Shown: piece after piece, positions 8,462 through 17,723 of the stretch
Numbering within the stretch: position 1 is the first letter of the stretch
Layout: each line of letters begins with the position of its first letter
DNA from: Methylorubrum rhodesianum
GTDB taxonomy: Bacteria; Pseudomonadota; Alphaproteobacteria; Rhizobiales; Beijerinckiaceae
DNA length: 64,000 bases
Direction: 5' to 3'
NCBI RefSeq assembly: GCF_014199985.1
Contig: NZ_JACHOS010000012.1
Coordinates: 70,881 to 134,880 of the forward strand
Notes under the pieces: model-generated
What the model was told of the DNA's origin: nothing
The model's input: only the letters and a program-made list of their open reading frames with translations
Databases searched by the model: none
Translations under genes and position numbers: made by a program

Positions 8462-9757
8462 TCAGGCCGGCAGTCTGACGGTTGCGAGGGTCCCCTGCCC
8501 GTCACGTCGGTTTTCGACCGTCAGGCCGAGGTCGTTGCGCTCCGCGATGCGGCGGGCGATGGCGAGCCCGAGCCCTGTGCCTTCGACTTCCGGTGGCGCG
8601 GCCCGGAAGAAGCGGTCGAACAGGCGGCCCTCGCTTCCCGGCGGCAGCCCGCAGCCGGTGTCCCGAACCGTGACGACGCACGCACCGTTCCGGTTCAGCA
8701 GACGGACGTCGACCTGGCCTCCCGACGGCGTGTAGCGCAGGGCGTTGTCGACCAGGTTGGCGAACAGGACGCGGACCTCGTCCTCCGACGCGTGAAGCGT
8801 CGCGGGTGTCTCGATATGCACGCCCAGGTTGATGTCCTTGCGCTCGGCGAGCACGACGTGGTCGGCGACGCAGTCGAGCAGGAGCTGGCCGAGGTCGACG
8901 GATGCAGGACGGGCCTCGGCACCGTCGTCGAGCCGGGCGAGACGGAGCAGTTGATCCACCAGCCGGTTCGCCCTCCGGAGGCCGTCCGCCAGCGCCATAC
9001 GCCGCGCGTCGCCCCCGCCACCGGCAGGCCCGCCGAGGGAGTCGAGTTGGATCTGCATCGCGGCAAGCGGCGTACGCAGTTCGTGCGCCGCGTCGGCCAC
9101 GAACCGCTTCTGGGCGGCCAGAGCGGCCTGCAGGCGAAGGATGAGCCCGTTCATGGCCTCGACGAGGGGCGCCACCTCCGTCGGCACGCCGCGCGTCGGC
9201 AAGGGGCCTTGGGCGGCGGCGCCGCGCCCGGCGAGGTCATGCACCAAGCCGTCGAGCCGCCCGAGCGCCCGGTTCATCGCCCAGCCGACGACGATCCACG
9301 ACAGCGGGACGAGGAGCAGCAGCGGGGCCACGGCGCCGAGCGCCGCATTGCGTGCGAACTCCGCCCTCACGACGTCGCGCTGGGCGACCCGGACCGTCGT
9401 GGTGCCGTTGGCGGTCGTGTAGGTGCGCCAGAGCTCGCCGCCCATGACGACGTTCGCGTATCCCGTGCGGCCGGGGTGGCGGACGTCGACGCCGCGGTCG
9501 TCGCGCAGGACCTGCCCGTCCTTCCAGATGGTGACGGCGAGTTGGTCCTCCGGGTCCTGGTCGGCGGCGGGCGGCGCGTCCGCGTCCGGGAGCCCGGGAC
9601 CGGCGTTGAGGGCGACCTGCCGCAACTGCCCGTCGAGGAAATCGGCCGCCTCGATCCGCGCGAGGGCATAGGCCGCGACCATCGCGGCCAAGCCGATTCC
9701 GGCGAGCAGGGCGGTCATCCAGCCGAGCGTCGTGCGGCGCAAGGAGGCGGCCCTCAT
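8462..9757 (-). CDS. Two-component sensor kinase (QseC/TctE-like)
   Basis: Membrane-bound sensor kinase of 431 residues starting at the ATG at 9757. TM1 lies near residues 11-33, a periplasmic segment of about 100 residues follows, and TM2 lies near 139-159. A HAMP-like linker leads into the dimerisation domain with the phosphoacceptor His near 225 (ADAAHELRTPLAAM). The ATPase domain has the N-box NLVDNALRYTP, DTGCGLP and GTGLGLAIARR. Its start overlaps the stop of the response regulator gene as ATGA, the usual coupling of cognate pairs. The long open frame upstream of 9757 is only a shadow of the regulator gene. The signal sensed is unknown; the COG4705 genes downstream are the obvious candidate targets. 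Confidence 0.93.
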   Translation of the reverse strand: MRAASLRRTTLGWMTALLAGIGLAAMVAAYALARIEAADFLDGQLRQVALNAGPGLPDADAPPAADQDPEDQLAVTIWKDGQVLRDDRGVDVRHPGRTGYANVVMGGELWRTYTTANGTTTVRVAQRDVVRAEFARNAALGAVAPLLLLVPLSWIVVGWAMNRALGRLDGLVHDLAGRGAAAQGPLPTRGVPTEVAPLVEAMNGLILRLQAALAAQKRFVADAAHELRTPLAAMQIQLDSLGGPAGGGGDARRMALADGLRRANRLVDQLLRLARLDDGAEARPASVDLGQLLLDCVADHVVLAERKDINLGVHIETPATLHASEDEVRVLFANLVDNALRYTPSGGQVDVRLLNRNGACVVTVRDTGCGLPPGSEGRLFDRFFRAAPPEVEGTGLGLAIARRIAERNDLGLTVENRRDGQGTLATVRLPA

Positions 9758-10413
9758 GGCTTGGGCACCATCCAGCCTGCGCCGCGGACGTTGAGGATCA
9801 CGCCCTTGCCGACCTTGCGGCGGACCGTGAGGATCAGGGCGTCCACCGCGTTGCTCTCGACCTCCTCGCCCCACCCGTAGATGCGTTCCTCGATCTGCGC
9901 CCGAGAGAGGATGCGCCCCGGTCGCTCCATGAGCGCGTGCATGAGGGCGTATTCGCGCGCCGACAGGACCGCGACGGTTCCGGCGTGGGATAGCACATGG
10001 CTCTCCGTGTCGAGTTCGGTCTCGGCGGCCACGAGCCGCGCGGTCGCCCGCCCGGCCCGGCGCCGCAGGATCGCCCGCATCCGGGCGAGCAGCTCGCGCA
10101 TCTCGAACGGCTTGACCAGGTAGTCGTCGGCCCCGAGGTCGAGGCCGGCGACGCGGCTGTCGAGTCCGTCCCGCGCCGTGATGATGAGCACCGACATGTC
10201 GTTGCCCGCCGTCCGCGCGGACCTGAGAACCTGCAGGCCGTCGGCGCCCGGCAGGCCGAGGTCCAGCAGGACCAATGCGTGGCCGCCGACCCGCAGCGCC
10301 GTTTCGGCCATGGGGCCGTCGCGTACCCAATCGACGGAGTAGCCTTCGGCGGCAAGGCCGTGCGACAACCCTTCGCCGATCATGCGGTCGTCCTCGATCA
10401 GCAGCACGCGCAT
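9754..10413 (-). CDS. OmpR/PhoB-family response regulator (QseB-like)
   Basis: Response regulator of 219 residues. The receiver domain has the acidic pocket IEDD, the phosphorylation site Asp51 (LLDLGLPGADG) and the conserved Lys in LVKPFEM. The C-terminal winged helix carries VLSAREYALMHALMERPGRILSR and ends VRGAGWMVPK, typical of OmpR/PhoB DNA-binding domains. I use the ATG at 10413, which follows AAGGCGA; an ATG at 10443 would add ten Arg/Thr-rich residues. Its gene overlaps the sensor kinase gene by four bases, so the two form a cognate pair. It probably activates the downstream membrane-protein genes and possibly itself, but I found no clear direct repeat that would fix its binding site. 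Confidence 0.93.
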   Translation of the reverse strand: MRVLLIEDDRMIGEGLSHGLAAEGYSVDWVRDGPMAETALRVGGHALVLLDLGLPGADGLQVLRSARTAGNDMSVLIITARDGLDSRVAGLDLGADDYLVKPFEMRELLARMRAILRRRAGRATARLVAAETELDTESHVLSHAGTVAVLSAREYALMHALMERPGRILSRAQIEERIYGWGEEVESNAVDALILTVRRKVGKGVILNVRGAGWMVPKP

Positions 10414-10939
10414 GGGTCGCCTTGTTCGGGTCGGAGCATTCATGGCGCGGTGCTGGCCGTGACCGCTCGCAAGCCGGAGCCGGAACTGAGCCGCGCCACG
10501 GACCGGTCCTAGCCTGCAGCCGAGACAACAGCGACGTGAGAAGTCGCTTACCCTAAAGGCGTAAGCATTCCTTTGGACTTGAGGAAAGCAGCCCTGGATC
10601 GGCGCCTCGGAGGCGGTGTCGGGTTTCGGGAGATTTCCGGCCACGTGCCGACGTCTGCGTCCGACCTGCCGCCACTGGGCATATGGCGAGCCGTCATGAC
10701 GGCGCCGAGCGGACAGCACGGATCACCGTCGGGCTTGCGATACACCAAATGGCTCGGGATGAATGCGGATGGCGCGTTGCCGAATCGCCGGTGGTGGCCG
10801 GACCCAAAACCACATACTGCCCGTTCCGGCACCTCGCCCCTAGTTGGCCTTGCAGGCGAGTGACGCAACGACCTACCATCATGAACGTCATCACGCGGCC
10901 TTTGTAGTTTTTGGTCGTTGGAAGTGCGTCATCGTCGTT
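10414..10939. other. Intergenic region, no gene seen
   Basis: About 525 bases between the response regulator and the Fic gene. Short open frames exist on both strands, but none has a ribosome binding site, a codon pattern like its neighbours or a recognisable motif. It should hold the promoter of the two-component operon. I could not identify a convincing -35/-10 pair. Confidence 0.4.
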
Positions 10940-12574
10940 CTATACGACTTGATGTTCAAGGGGTATCAGGCCGGTGACATCGTCCTGGAGTTGGGCCGTC
11001 AAGTCGAGTTCCTGCCAGTAGGAGGCGGGGGCCGGGATGCCTCGCCGCCATACGATGTCCACGTTGACGTTCGGGTCGGTGAACCTCGCGTTCTTCTCGT
11101 CTTCCAGAAAAGCGTGTGTCGAGGCCCAAAGGCGCAACGTTTCGTCGAGGTCCGGCGAAGCGATGCGGGCCGTGACGGACTGGCACCGCAGCATCGCGCG
11201 CACGAGGGGCGCGGCTTGAGCGGCGCCGGGTGCGGTAAGCGCCCGCAACCCCCCGATGTAGTCCGACCGGTAGATGGTCGGCACCACGATTCGCGACTTC
11301 CCCCCGCCGACCAATTCCTTCGTCATCATGATGCGGGCGGTCCGACCGTTGCCGTCGTTGAAGGGATGGACGAGGACGATGAGGGTGTGGGCGAACACGC
11401 CGCGGGCGAACGGGGCCTGCAGGTCGCGCAGCATGGCGAAACCCTCGCGCAGAGTCCCCTTGACGAGGTCAGGCAACACGAAGACGGTGTTGCCGGCGCT
11501 GTTGGCATCCTCCTTGAACTCGCCCGGCTTCTTGTCGGGGCGCGCGTCGAGCAACCGCGCGTTCCGCTCGCGGATCTCGGCCATGAACTCATCGACGGAC
11601 GATGCGCGCGCCTCGCCCGGCACGATGCTCGCGACCTGGGCAAAGGTTTGCGTCACGTCGCGACCGTCCTGCGGCCGCCCATCGGCCGGTTCGTGCTCGA
11701 ACACGATGCGCCGCGCCTTGTCGACGAGGAAGCGCGTGCCCTCGATGTAGTTGGTGAAGTACGCCTCGACGAATGACGTGCAGTCCCGCTCGCCGGGACC
11801 GACGTGCGGGTCGGCCAAGTCGGGCGCGACGCGCCCGAGGGTCATCGCCAAGACCTTGAGGCGCTCCATGCACTCGGGGTCGTAGGGGTCGTCCGGCCGG
11901 CGCCGCGCGGCCACGTCCCTTGCGACCAAACCGGCTTTGCGCGTTCCGAGGATGGTCCCGATGATATCGAGGAGGACCTGCAGTTCCTGTTCCGCCCCAA
12001 GCGAGCCTGCGATGCACTCGGCCCGCTGCCGGATCTCCCGGAGACCGTCCTCATGGGCGGTCTTCAGCAACCGCTCGACCTCTCGTTCGACGCCTTCCCT
12101 TCCGACGGTGCGGCTAGGCCCACTCCGTGCGCGTGATGCCTGCAGGTTCTCCAGCAGGGCGCGCGCGTCGCTCGGAAGGTAGACCCCGAGGAAGGACATG
12201 TCCCCCTCCAACGGCCCTGGACCGGGGAAGGTTCTGATTTCCAAGCCGGGCAGTGACAACCGCCTGCGGGCCTTCCCGTGCGGATCGGTCGCGAACACCC
12301 AGCCCGGGAAGACGACGCGCCCGTCCGGCCCGCGCTCACGCCAGGGATTCCTCTGCAGGGCAGTCCGGCCCCTGAGCACGGCACCAGGCGCGTATCGAGC
12401 GAGGATGGGAGCCCATCCGCCGCAGACAATCTCTTCGACGGGACGACCGTTGCACACCGCATAGATGCCGTCGCCGACCCGCCGGAGCTTGCCGGCGGCG
12501 GCCTGCCGCTGAAGGGACCGGTCGCGTTGCGGGTCGCCTCGCGTGAGGATCAGATCACCGTGCGTCGTAGCCAC
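10940..12574 (-). CDS. Fic-domain protein with AbiEi-like N-terminus
   Basis: 544-residue protein combining two toxin-antitoxin themes. Residues about 1-75 resemble the winged-helix start of AbiEi antitoxins (SLQRQAAAGKLRRVGDGIYAV, then VLRGRTAL). The C-terminal half is a Fic domain with the complete active-site loop HPFNDGNGRTAR at 403-414, so transfer of AMP or a related group onto a protein hydroxyl is expected. Near 274-279 lies TNYIEG, which fits the (S/T)xxxE(G/N) inhibitory helix motif, so the antitoxin element is built in. Translation most likely starts at the GTG at 12574. Two AT-rich palindromes lie 30-75 bases upstream and would suit autoregulation by the AbiEi-like part. Target and trigger are unknown. 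No separate AbiEii-type toxin gene is adjacent. Confidence 0.85.
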   Translation of the reverse strand: MATTHGDLILTRGDPQRDRSLQRQAAAGKLRRVGDGIYAVCNGRPVEEIVCGGWAPILARYAPGAVLRGRTALQRNPWRERGPDGRVVFPGWVFATDPHGKARRRLSLPGLEIRTFPGPGPLEGDMSFLGVYLPSDARALLENLQASRARSGPSRTVGREGVEREVERLLKTAHEDGLREIRQRAECIAGSLGAEQELQVLLDIIGTILGTRKAGLVARDVAARRRPDDPYDPECMERLKVLAMTLGRVAPDLADPHVGPGERDCTSFVEAYFTNYIEGTRFLVDKARRIVFEHEPADGRPQDGRDVTQTFAQVASIVPGEARASSVDEFMAEIRERNARLLDARPDKKPGEFKEDANSAGNTVFVLPDLVKGTLREGFAMLRDLQAPFARGVFAHTLIVLVHPFNDGNGRTARIMMTKELVGGGKSRIVVPTIYRSDYIGGLRALTAPGAAQAAPLVRAMLRCQSVTARIASPDLDETLRLWASTHAFLEDEKNARFTDPNVNVDIVWRRGIPAPASYWQELDLTAQLQDDVTGLIPLEHQVV

Positions 12575-12606
12575 TTAACGCCCCCGGGCGGCGGAAGCCC
12601 CGTCGC

Positions 12607-12647
12607 TTATATCGACATAATAACCTCTTGTGTCGTTTAAAACAACA
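12607..12647 (-). promoter_or_regulatory. Paired palindromes upstream of the AbiEi-Fic gene
   Basis: Two imperfect palindromes: TTATATCGACATAA (12607-12620, two mismatched positions) and TGTCGTTTAAAACAACA (12631-12647, three asymmetric positions). They sit in a short AT-rich island in otherwise GC-rich DNA, 33-73 bases before the GTG of the Fic gene. AbiEi antitoxins are known to repress their own promoters through inverted repeats, so these are plausible operators for this gene. The function is inferred. Confidence 0.5.
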
Positions 12648-12748
12648 TAAGCTCGCAATTGCCCTAAGGCAGGCTGATATACCCGTCTACTACTCGATTC
12701 CCGGACAAGGCAACCATGTCTCCGAGCGGTTGGAAGTCGAAGACCCCC

Positions 12749-13270
12749 TCAGACCGGCATGCCGGTCAAGGAGCGCGGGTTCACCTCGGCCCGATATCCC
12801 TTCGAATGCCTGAGCAGGCGCCGCATCTCATCGAGCCAGCCGAGGTCCTCGGCGGACTGGTCGTAGAGGCAGATGGCCAGCCCGTGTTCGAGGACCGGCT
12901 CGATCTTGGCGTATGCCTCGGAGGAATGCATCGCGGCAACGGCCTTGTCCCGGGATGGCCAGCGCGCCATCAGCGCGAACTCGACGTACCGGATGTCCCG
13001 GTCGTGCAGGTAGAAGACGACGTTCTTGTGCCGGAAGCGGGGACGCTGGAAGACGGGTCGCGGCCTCAGATCGACGAGTGCCCGCGCGGCGTTGGTCGCA
13101 ATCAGGCGCAGCAGAGGCTCCTCCGTCAGCCCCTCGATGTCGACGAAGGCGACGGCGCCCTCTCAGTCGTCCTGGCCGGGGAAGAGGGTGTATTGCAGGT
13201 CCGGCATGGACGGGACGGCATGCGGCGCCAGCGCCCGGGTCGGGAAGCTGAGGATCTTGCGTTCGGCCAT
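12749..13270 (-). pseudogene. Small DUF488-like gene broken by an in-frame TGA
   Basis: Reading from the ATG at 13270 the frame gives MAERKILSFPTRAL, reaches FPGQDD and then a TGA at 13163-13165. The same frame continues without further stops to 12749 as a well-formed protein (VAFVDIEGLTEEPLLRLI, then ALVDLRPRP, YLHDRDIRYVEFALM). The continuation has the coding character of a real gene, so I read this as one gene of about 173 residues with a nonsense codon near residue 36. A TGG-to-TGA change would suffice. The middle resembles DUF488-type proteins, a tentative match. It begins three bases after the deaminase remnant ends, so it was the last gene of the same operon. An internal ATG at 12970 could still make the final 73 residues. 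Confidence 0.7.
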
Positions 13271-13272
13271 CG

Positions 13273-13723
13273 TCAGGCTTCCGGGACCAAGGAGGCGGCA
13301 CGCCTCTCGACGGAGGCCAAGTCACGCAGCCGGACGGCATGTTCGGGCAGGCCCCCGCCGGGAGGCACGAACGTGCCGTGCTCGTCCTTCAGATCACCTT
13401 TCTTGATGAAGAAATCCTCATGCATTCGCTCGCCGACGCCGGTGAATGGAACGATGACCATCTGGGCCTGGGTCGGCGCCTTTCCGTCCTTGGGCCGTTG
13501 CGGAAGTTCCGTAACGATGGTGTCGGAGTGAAGCTCGACCGCGAGGCTCTTCACGTAAGGCTCGACGTAATAGACCCGCTTCACCCCGGCGGTGACGAGG
13601 TGCCGGGCACAGTTATGGCAGGGATATACGGTGCAATAGAGCGTCCACTGACGACTGTTGCCGGCCCTTCGTGCGGGCGAGGCGCTCGGGTCGCCTGTCG
13701 CGGTGAAAAGCGTCGGGTTGACC
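13273..13723 (-). pseudogene. 5'-truncated dCMP/dCTP deaminase remnant
   Basis: Translating directly downstream of the OLD-type gene's stop codon gives FTATGDPSASPARRAGNSRQ, then TLYCTVYPCHNCARHLV and RVYYVEPYVKSLAVELHSD. This is the C-terminal part of a COG2131-type deoxycytidylate deaminase, with the zinc-binding PCHNC motif intact. The preceding half is absent: the HxE motif that supplies the third zinc ligand and the catalytic Glu would lie upstream, where the neighbouring ATPase gene now ends. No suitable start codon precedes the conserved region; only internal GTG codons such as that at 13584 exist. The remnant therefore cannot be an active deaminase. Related multi-domain dCTP deaminases are known anti-phage proteins, and the neighbours fit such a setting. 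Confidence 0.75.
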
Positions 13724-13725
13724 GG

Positions 13726-15732
13726 TTACCGTGGCAAAGCAGCGTTGATGGCCTCGATGACCTTCTCACCGTTGTCGAGGGTCGTCACGACGCCAGGGCC
13801 GTTTCCGTCCAGGAAACTGGGATTGCGGATGAGCCAATCAGCCGGGCTGAAGTGGTCGAATTCCGGCGTGGATGCCGGGAGGATCCTGAACACCGTCTCC
13901 ATGCGCTTCACCAGCCGGCCGGGGCCCGGTGCATCCTTGTCAAGCTTGGCTAGGGTCAGTGCGGAACGCCCCTTGAGCTCGAAGGCGCCGTTGACAATGC
14001 CGACATAGGTCTCGGGCTCGAATATGTCCTCGACGTCGCCCTCGGCGATGCCGAGCACGTCGGGATAATTCATGATGCGGCTCTCTGGTATGGCACCGGC
14101 GGCCTTGAGCTGCTCAAGCTTGCGCTTGTCGCCCTGGGCTCTGTCGGACATCACCGCCAGGTGTAGGTTCGCGCCCTTGAACAGGGAGACGAACGACTGG
14201 ATCTTGTCGAGCCCACCGGCCGGACAGATCGTCCAGCGGGGGTCGAGCGCGGTCCGTCGCCGTCGCTTCAGCTGAGCCGACAGGGCCTTGAGGAACAGGA
14301 TGTCGCCCGGTCCCTCGACCAGCAGGGTGTGCTTGCCGATGAACAGCGCCTGGGTGACGTCGTAGCCCAAGGCGGCCTGGAGGGGGAAGAGGGTGTCCGG
14401 GTCCGTGGCGAGCACGTCGCCCCTGACCTTGGTACCCTTCGTCGTCCAGAAGCCTGGACGCTTCTGCTCGACCTGGTCCTCGATGATCCGGGAGAGCGTC
14501 AGGTCGTCGGGCGGCACCATGAAGGGCGAATGCGTGGAGAAGACCACTTGGTGCTTCGGCAGGAGTCGGTCGGCGAAGTACCGCAGCAGATCGGCCTGGG
14601 CCTTGCCGTGGAGGGTCAGCCCCGGCTCGTCCAGCAGGAGTATCTGGTTGCCCCCACGCTTGCTTACCTGCGCGAACTTCACCAGGAACGAGAAGAACCA
14701 GATGAACCCGGCGCTACGCTCCGAGAACGGCACCGTCACCCTGTGAAGGGTGTTCCTGACACGGGCGCGGGCGATCGCGCCGGCGTTGAACGGGGCGGGG
14801 TCGCCCGCTTCCGCCTTCGTGACCCTGACCTCAAGCTCCAGGAACGCGTTCTACGTCCAGTATTCCTGCAATTGGTCGGTGATGGCGTTCGATGCGGATT
14901 CACACTTGGCGTTCAGCGACTCGTAGGTCGTCGACGCCTTGATCTCCTCCACCGAGGTCCCGGCGAATTCGAGGAAGTCGAGGAAAACCCTCTCGCCGAC
15001 GTCCAAATGCGTGTTTCCATGCGGATGTCCGGGATGGTGGTACGGTGCGTCCCCGTTGCGTACGATGTCGTCGACCCGGATTTGCCCGGCCATGCGGTCG
15101 TAATACGAAAAGTACATGAACTGGGGCGTCACGGAGCGGATGTAGCTCCCAACGAAACCCACCGCGTTCTGGCCGGGGAACGACCTGATCGTTTCCAGGA
15201 GCGCGACTTGGTCCGGCGTCGGCTCCGCCAACGCCTCCAACGCCTTTCGGAGCATGTCCGTGGTTGTGGCTTCCGCAAGCGGTTCCCTGACGGTTTCGCC
15301 GAGGCCGTGGCTGGCCATCAGGTACTCGGCGATGGCCGGGTAGTTCAGCGGAACGTCGATGCGGAAGGTTTCGTCGTCGTAGCGGCGCGAGAGGGTGATC
15401 TGACGCGACCGGAGACAGTCGGGGCCCAACGCTTCGGCCAGCGTCGCCACATCCTCGGGCGATAGGGACCATTTGGACGTGATGACGATTGCCTCGCCCT
15501 CCTCCTTCGGATGCCGTGCGTCGTACTCGTTCAGGTGCCGCCTGGGGTAGTCCCGTTCCCTATCGAATACCGTTGGTGTCGCCGGGTGGGGATTCAGGCC
15601 GGCCAAGGCTTGAAGGAGGGCGGTCTTGCCAGCCTCGTTCTTGCCGACAAGACAGACCATGTCGCCGAGCGTGACCTCTTCCGAATCCTCGACGCTGCGA
15701 AAATTGGTGACCCTGAAACTGTCGAGCCTCAT
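13726..15732 (-). pseudogene. OLD-family ATPase/TOPRIM nuclease split by an amber codon
   Basis: From the ATG at 15732 this encodes an AAA ATPase with Walker A GKNEAGKT near residue 30. It is interrupted by TAG at 14851-14853 directly after LQEYWT. The frame then continues with NAFLELEVRVTKAEAG and a full second half. That half has the ABC-type Walker B/D-loop (ILLLDEPGLTLH), an STHSPFM switch motif, and a TOPRIM domain starting LLVEGPGDILFL with a later MSDRAQGDKRKLEQ. Intact, it would be about 668 residues, a normal length for OLD-type nucleases. A CAG-to-TAG change explains the stop. The 3' part has a usable internal GTG near 14739, but a TOPRIM half lacking the Walker A is unlikely to be functional. 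OLD proteins are double-strand nucleases often found in phage defence. Confidence 0.8.
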
Positions 15733-15798
15733 TCCATCCCTCGTAGTCGGTCCGCAGCTTCGCGGATGGCCAAGCAACTGCAATCGCAGATTGGTCTG

Positions 15799-17295
15799 CT
15801 AGACGATGCCGGATTTCGCTGCCCCTGGGTTTGGCGAGCCCGGCGCATAAGCGGTCCTGAAGTCCCGGTGGTTCGCCAACGCCAACGGCCTATAGGGACC
15901 TTTCCCATCACATTGGGTCACCTCGGCCAGATCGAATCTTTCCCTGACGCTCGGGTGGACCAGGGCATCCTCCGGGATCTCCCGGACCTTCACCGGCCAT
16001 CCCAGCCATCCCATGCGACGGGACAGCCAGCGGGGAAGGATGCCGGCGATGGAGTCGTGCATGCCGGCGACCTCGCAGTGCTGCATGCCATCGGACGCCG
16101 GATGCAGGTGCAGCCGGCCGGTACCGGGCTCTCCGGACACCATCCCGTCGACCCGAAGCGGATCCGGGATCTTGGTGGCCTGCTCCACCATCCACTGCAA
16201 GGCGACGTCGGACAGCCGGCTCTCGGCTTCGGGGTAGCTGCCGCCGATGTCGGAGTGGTTGCCGGCGAACCACATCTGGATGAGCGGATCGGGCTCGCCC
16301 TGGACCTTTTTCCGCACCCCGTCCCGGCTGCCCCACCTGACCCGCGGGAAGTCGGCGCGGGTCTCGTCGATGGAGAGGGCATGCCGGGCATAGCCGACAT
16401 GGCCGCTCAGCAGTTGGTCGTAGTTCCCGGAGCGCCATTGCGCGATGTGCCAGCGCGCCTTCCCGTTCACCGGTGAGTCGGTGATGGTCTTGACCGCTGT
16501 CGGCAGCCAACGCCAGAGGACGAACGCCGCAGTGAGCGAGAGGGTGGCCAGGAACGGGCGCCAGTAGCCGGTGCCGAACGCTAGGTCGGACAGGACGGCG
16601 GGCACGGCTGCAACCAGCACGGCCAGGATCGTCAGGCCGGCCGCGATGCCCCACCACTTGGGTCCGGTCGCGCCGAGCGAGGCGACGGTGTCGAACACGC
16701 CGATGAAGTGCGGTGCCACGTTCGAGGAAAGGTCGTCACCCGACCTGTACTTGCGCCGGAATCGCCTCGCCAACTCGAACCGGTCCTTCTCGTAGTCGCC
16801 GCCCCGGGGTGAACCCGCGCCGTACTCATAGACCTTGATCACCGCCTCATCCGCGATGTCCCGCGTCGCCTTGCGGAAGCGTGGAAGGTCTCCGCCCGGC
16901 ACTTTCGTCGGGACGCCGCACAGGAACAGAACGTTGGCCACGCAACGGGCCGTGTAGGCCCCTCGGCTGAAGCCGATCAGGTAGATGCGGTCGCCGGGCT
17001 CGTAGTGGTTGATGGCGAACTCGTAGCAGTCGGCGATGTTCTTCGTGATGCCCAGGCCGGTCACCGAGGACAGCAGCTTCTGCAGTCGGCGGTAGGCACC
17101 GACGAAACCCGGGGCCGAGCCGTCCGTGCCGAGGCCGGCGTCGTAGAAGGCGACCTGCTCGCGCGGGTCGATGCCGCTGTCCGGCCCGACCCGGCAGACG
17201 CGGTAGAGCTTGTAGACGTTGCTGAGGCGCTGTTCCTCGCGGAGGCCACCTTCCTGGCCGGTGCCATCCGAGAAGACCACGATGTTCTTAGCCAC
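15799..17295 (-). CDS. DUF2235 family alpha/beta-hydrolase-like protein
   Basis: About 498 residues. The start is the GTG at 17295, preceded by AGGAGG six bases away; the frame is open further upstream without family features. The N-terminus KNIVVFSDGTG and the nucleophile-elbow motif IGFSRGAYTAR are diagnostic of DUF2235, with a later GNHSDIGGSYPE segment carrying the conserved His/Asp. Two or three hydrophobic segments in the middle (GIAAGLTILAVLVAAVPAVL and following) suggest membrane association. Members include phospholipase effectors of type VI secretion, but many stand alone as here, and there is no VgrG or immunity gene nearby. The substrate is not predictable. It is not co-oriented tightly with the decayed defence genes. 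Confidence 0.88.
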   Translation of the reverse strand: MAKNIVVFSDGTGQEGGLREEQRLSNVYKLYRVCRVGPDSGIDPREQVAFYDAGLGTDGSAPGFVGAYRRLQKLLSSVTGLGITKNIADCYEFAINHYEPGDRIYLIGFSRGAYTARCVANVLFLCGVPTKVPGGDLPRFRKATRDIADEAVIKVYEYGAGSPRGGDYEKDRFELARRFRRKYRSGDDLSSNVAPHFIGVFDTVASLGATGPKWWGIAAGLTILAVLVAAVPAVLSDLAFGTGYWRPFLATLSLTAAFVLWRWLPTAVKTITDSPVNGKARWHIAQWRSGNYDQLLSGHVGYARHALSIDETRADFPRVRWGSRDGVRKKVQGEPDPLIQMWFAGNHSDIGGSYPEAESRLSDVALQWMVEQATKIPDPLRVDGMVSGEPGTGRLHLHPASDGMQHCEVAGMHDSIAGILPRWLSRRMGWLGWPVKVREIPEDALVHPSVRERFDLAEVTQCDGKGPYRPLALANHRDFRTAYAPGSPNPGAAKSGIV

Positions 17296-17723
17296 GCCCC
17301 CCTCCTGCAGCCGGGATGGTCCTGGAATGGAGCCCATCTTGCGAGGCTGGATCGCGTCCGACGCCCAGTCAGACCGGTTAAGCCCAGCTTCGGGAGTCGC
17401 AACCGCCAGGTTCCTTGTTTGTTCCCAATCTGCGACCAGAGTGTACGCGCTGACGGAGGCCATGGCCTCCGAGCACGAAGCCCGGCGGGCGAAGTCGCGC
17501 CCTGCACGCGAACAACCTCACCCCTGACACCAAGGCGGCCGGAATGGCGGCCGGGACCTAACCCCCTACCGGCGGCCGGCCCCGCCGGTGCCCGGATTTG
17601 AACCTCGCTCACCGGACCGAACGGTTGGGGCGGATACATCCAAGGACTTTCGTCGGGGCGCCACTCGTTGAGCGCCAAATAGCTCATGGTCTGCCCGCGT
17701 GGATGTGCTATGCACCCCGCATC
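17296..17723. other. Divergent intergenic region
   Basis: About 430 bases between the DUF2235 gene and the first metal operon. I see no gene. A sequence near 17590-17615 resembles a tRNA T-arm on the minus strand but does not fold into one. Promoters for both flanking units should be here, but I could not fix them. Confidence 0.4.

Noticed and set aside
13163..14853. In-frame TGA and TAG read as programmed recoding (selenocysteine, pyrrolysine or readthrough)
   Set aside because: Two different stop codons, no SECIS-like hairpin noticed, and a neighbouring gene truncated by deletion make simple decay far more likely.
17585..17620. Minus-strand sequence resembling a tRNA T-arm and acceptor end (GGTTCAAATCC-like)
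   Set aside because: The T-stem does not pair and no anticodon or D-arm could be folded upstream, so I do not call a tRNA or tRNA fragment.
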